Source: Thermoleophilum album (lineage in GTDB: Bacteria; Actinomycetota; Thermoleophilia; Solirubrobacterales; Thermoleophilaceae). Taken from it: DNA of 64,000 nt. The position numbers and the translations under genes are program-made. The DNA is taken from assembly GCF_900108055.1 (NCBI RefSeq), contig NZ_FNWJ01000002.1, positions 320,382-384,381 on the forward strand, written 5' to 3'. The notes under the pieces are model-generated. The model was not told where the DNA came from, searched no databases, and worked only from the letters and a program-made list of their open reading frames with translations. This document shows positions 62,774 through 64,000 of the stretch, in pieces. Each line of letters starts with the position of its first letter. Positions within the stretch are counted from its first letter, which is position 1.

Positions 62774-63378
62774 CCACGCCGCTCGTCGTCATAACTGGGC
62801 CTTCGGGTGTCGGCAAGGGGACGCTGATCAAGGCCCTCCGTGAACGCATCCCTGGTATTCACGTCGCCGTCTCGGCGACCACCAGGCCGCCCCGCCCGGG
62901 CGAAGTCGACGGGCGCGACTACTTCTTCCTGAGTCCCGAGGAGTTCGAGCGCCGCGTGCGCGCGGGCGAGTTCGCCGAGCACGCCGTGTACGCCGGCCAC
63001 CGCTACGGAACGCTGCTGTCGGAGCTTGAGCGACCGGCTCGACTAATCGTGCTGGAGATCGATGTGCAGGGGGCGCGGCAGATCCGGCAACTCCGCCCCG
63101 ACGCCTTGCAGGTGTTCATCGCGCCGCCGTCGCTCGACGAACTCGAACGGCGGCTGCGAGCGCGCGGAGCGGACGACGAGGAGCAGATCCGTCGGCGCCT
63201 CGAGGTTGCAAAACGGGAGCTCTCCGCGCGCGACGAGTTCGCGAAGGTGATCGTCAACGAACGCCTCGACGACGCCTTGTCGGAGCTGGAGCGTGTGATC
63301 GGTAACATGCTCGCGGGCTCCGGACCGGACGGAGAGCGCGCAGAAACGCACCGGCCCGAGCAGCAGTCGCAAGGATGA
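62770..63378 (+). CDS. gmk: Guanylate kinase, no standard start codon; ATA start likely
   Basis: Gmk converts GMP to GDP. The 202-residue reading has the P-loop TGPSGVGKGTL, VSATTRPPRPGEVDGRDYFF, the GEFAEHAVYAGHRYGT region and EIDVQGARQIRQ. No ATG, GTG or TTG precedes the P-loop in this frame as far back as I traced through mihF; the first one (GTG 62956) would delete the ATP site. ATA 62770 overlaps the mihF stop (ATAG) and gives ATPLVVITGPSG, a normal Gmk N-terminus. ACG 62776 is a second candidate. The stop overlaps rpoZ (ATGA). Confidence 0.9.
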   Translation: MATPLVVITGPSGVGKGTLIKALRERIPGIHVAVSATTRPPRPGEVDGRDYFFLSPEEFERRVRAGEFAEHAVYAGHRYGTLLSELERPARLIVLEIDVQGARQIRQLRPDALQVFIAPPSLDELERRLRARGADDEEQIRRRLEVAKRELSARDEFAKVIVNERLDDALSELERVIGNMLAGSGPDGERAETHRPEQQSQG

Positions 63379-63602
63379 TCCGACCGAGACTCGACAAGAT
63401 CCTCGAGCACGTCGATTCGACCTACGCGGCGGTGATCGTCGCGGCGCGCCGTGCGCGGCAGATCAACAGCTACTACCACAACCTCGGCGAGGGAACCTTC
63501 GACGAGTACCCGCCGCCGATGGTCGAGTCCAGCTCGGGCAACTACCTGCAGATCGCGCTCGAGGAGCTCGCCGCCGGCAAGCTCCGGTACCGCTACCGCT
63601 AG
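63375..63602 (+). CDS. rpoZ: RNA polymerase omega subunit
   Basis: Omega helps fold and assemble the beta' subunit. The 75-residue protein begins IRPRLDKILEHVDSTYAAVIVAARRARQINSYYH, the omega signature (with the AARRARQIN helix), and ends KPLQIALEE-like QIALEELAAGKLRYR. ATG 63375 overlaps the gmk stop. Its position between gmk and coaBC is typical of actinobacteria. Confidence 0.93.
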   Translation: MIRPRLDKILEHVDSTYAAVIVAARRARQINSYYHNLGEGTFDEYPPPMVESSSGNYLQIALEELAAGKLRYRYR

Positions 63603-63616
63603 CCGCGGCGCTCGCG

Positions 63617-64000
63617 ATGGCGCGCATCCTGCTCGGGGTTTGCGGCGGCATCGCCGCCTACAAGGCCGCTGAGCTGGTGCGGGCAGCGACTGCCCGAGGC
63701 CACTCGGTGCGCGTGATTCAGACCGAGACGAGCTTGCGCTTCGTGGGTCGCGCTACCTTCGAGGCGATCACCGGGGCGCCGGTGCTCGTCGACGAGTTCG
63801 AGCAGGACCCTGCGCGGGGTGCTTTCCCCGGCGAGCCGCCACCGACGCACGCGCCGATCTCGCATCTCGAGTTGGTGGCGCGGTGCGACGCTTACTGCAT
63901 CGCGCCGGCTACGGCCAACACACTGGCGAAGATCGCCGGCGGGCATGCCGACTCGTTGGTAACGACCGCAGCGCTCGCCTGCCGCGCACCGATCGTGGTG
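63617..64000 (+). CDS. coaBC: CoaBC, phosphopantothenoylcysteine decarboxylase/synthetase, 3' end cut by window
   Basis: CoaBC makes 4'-phosphopantetheine for coenzyme A. Only the first 128 residues of the N-terminal CoaC (decarboxylase) domain are present: ILLGVCGGIAAYKAAEL, RFVGRATFEAITG, the HLELVARCDAYCIAPATANTLAKIAGGHADSL segment and the start of the TTAALA stretch. All match the FMN-binding flavoprotein domain. Start ATG 63617 is 14 bp after rpoZ. Confidence 0.93.
   Translation, partial: MARILLGVCGGIAAYKAAELVRAATARGHSVRVIQTETSLRFVGRATFEAITGAPVLVDEFEQDPARGAFPGEPPPTHAPISHLELVARCDAYCIAPATANTLAKIAGGHADSLVTTAALACRAPIVV

Overview
The window is a dense, high-GC chromosomal segment with no mobile element, prophage core, rRNA or CRISPR array. 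It looks like an actinobacterium, most plausibly of a deep lineage such as Thermoleophilia. The evidence is very GC-rich DNA, many GTG starts, a fused SecD-SecF, the actinobacterial order mihF-gmk-rpoZ-coaBC, an F420/LLM-type oxidoreductase, TANNNT -10 elements placed for leaderless transcription, and a PyrR box on the pyr operon. The taxonomic call is inference; no database search was possible. Numbers such as base composition were counted by hand.

Layout. 1-4.3 kb: efp (cut at the window edge), nusB, a small XseB-like gene, ispA and dxs (isoprenoid precursors). 4.4-13.6 kb: a small membrane protein on the minus strand, then tlyA, nadK, recN, pyrG, a Nudix hydrolase, xerD, mutM, grx (minus) and recO. 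13.6-17.8 kb: dgt, dnaG, rpoD and tRNA-Asn. 17.8-20.9 kb: a minus-strand SDR / LLM / glycosyltransferase unit whose last gene runs antisense into tRNA-Asn. 20.9-28.4 kb: a thioredoxin-fold lipoprotein, tRNA-Met, a GT4 glycosyltransferase, an RfbF-like nucleotidyltransferase, an RpiR regulator, pdxS-pdxT, an M29 aminopeptidase and yebC. 28.4-35 kb: an RfbC-like epimerase (minus), ruvC-ruvA-ruvB, a zinc-ribbon/PAS-like protein, secDF and a small membrane protein. 35-41 kb: a P19/Tp34-like lipoprotein behind a DtxR/IdeR-like palindrome, recJ and relA. 41-47.8 kb: a six-gene minus-strand run (corA, HIT, manB, MFS, MBL, diacylglycerol-kinase family). 47.9-50.7 kb: a SAM-I riboswitch, a threonine-synthase-family PLP enzyme, a CysO-like sulfur carrier and an RfbG-like dehydratase. 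50.7-52.4 kb: a small zinc-ribbon ORF, tRNA-Arg and rnz. 52.4-62.1 kb: the pyr operon (pyrR, pyrB, pyrC, an isochorismatase-family gene, carA, carB, pyrK, pyrD). 62.2-64 kb: mihF, gmk, rpoZ and coaBC (cut at the window edge). Few gaps exceed 150 bp; the longest are around tRNA-Arg and upstream of the P19-like gene (35080-35310).

How genes work together. Most of the window is housekeeping: replication, recombination and repair (dnaG, recN, recO, recJ, ruvABC, xerD, mutM), pyrimidine and CTP synthesis, isoprenoids, NADP, PLP and CoA. Scattered sugar genes (RfbF-like, RfbG-like, RfbC-like, ManB, GT4) point to cell-surface glycan synthesis, possibly from CDP-glucose. The most interesting locus is 47.9-49.7 kb. 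A SAM riboswitch sits on a threonine-synthase-like enzyme next to a CysO-like carrier ending in Gly-Gly-Arg, which suggests protein-thiocarboxylate-dependent homocysteine synthesis. Other points of note are three genes with no ATG/GTG/TTG at the expected start (pyrR, gmk, the MGT-like glycosyltransferase), a run of TANNNT-N6-10-start leaderless promoters, and two patches of about 50% GC inside relA and corA.
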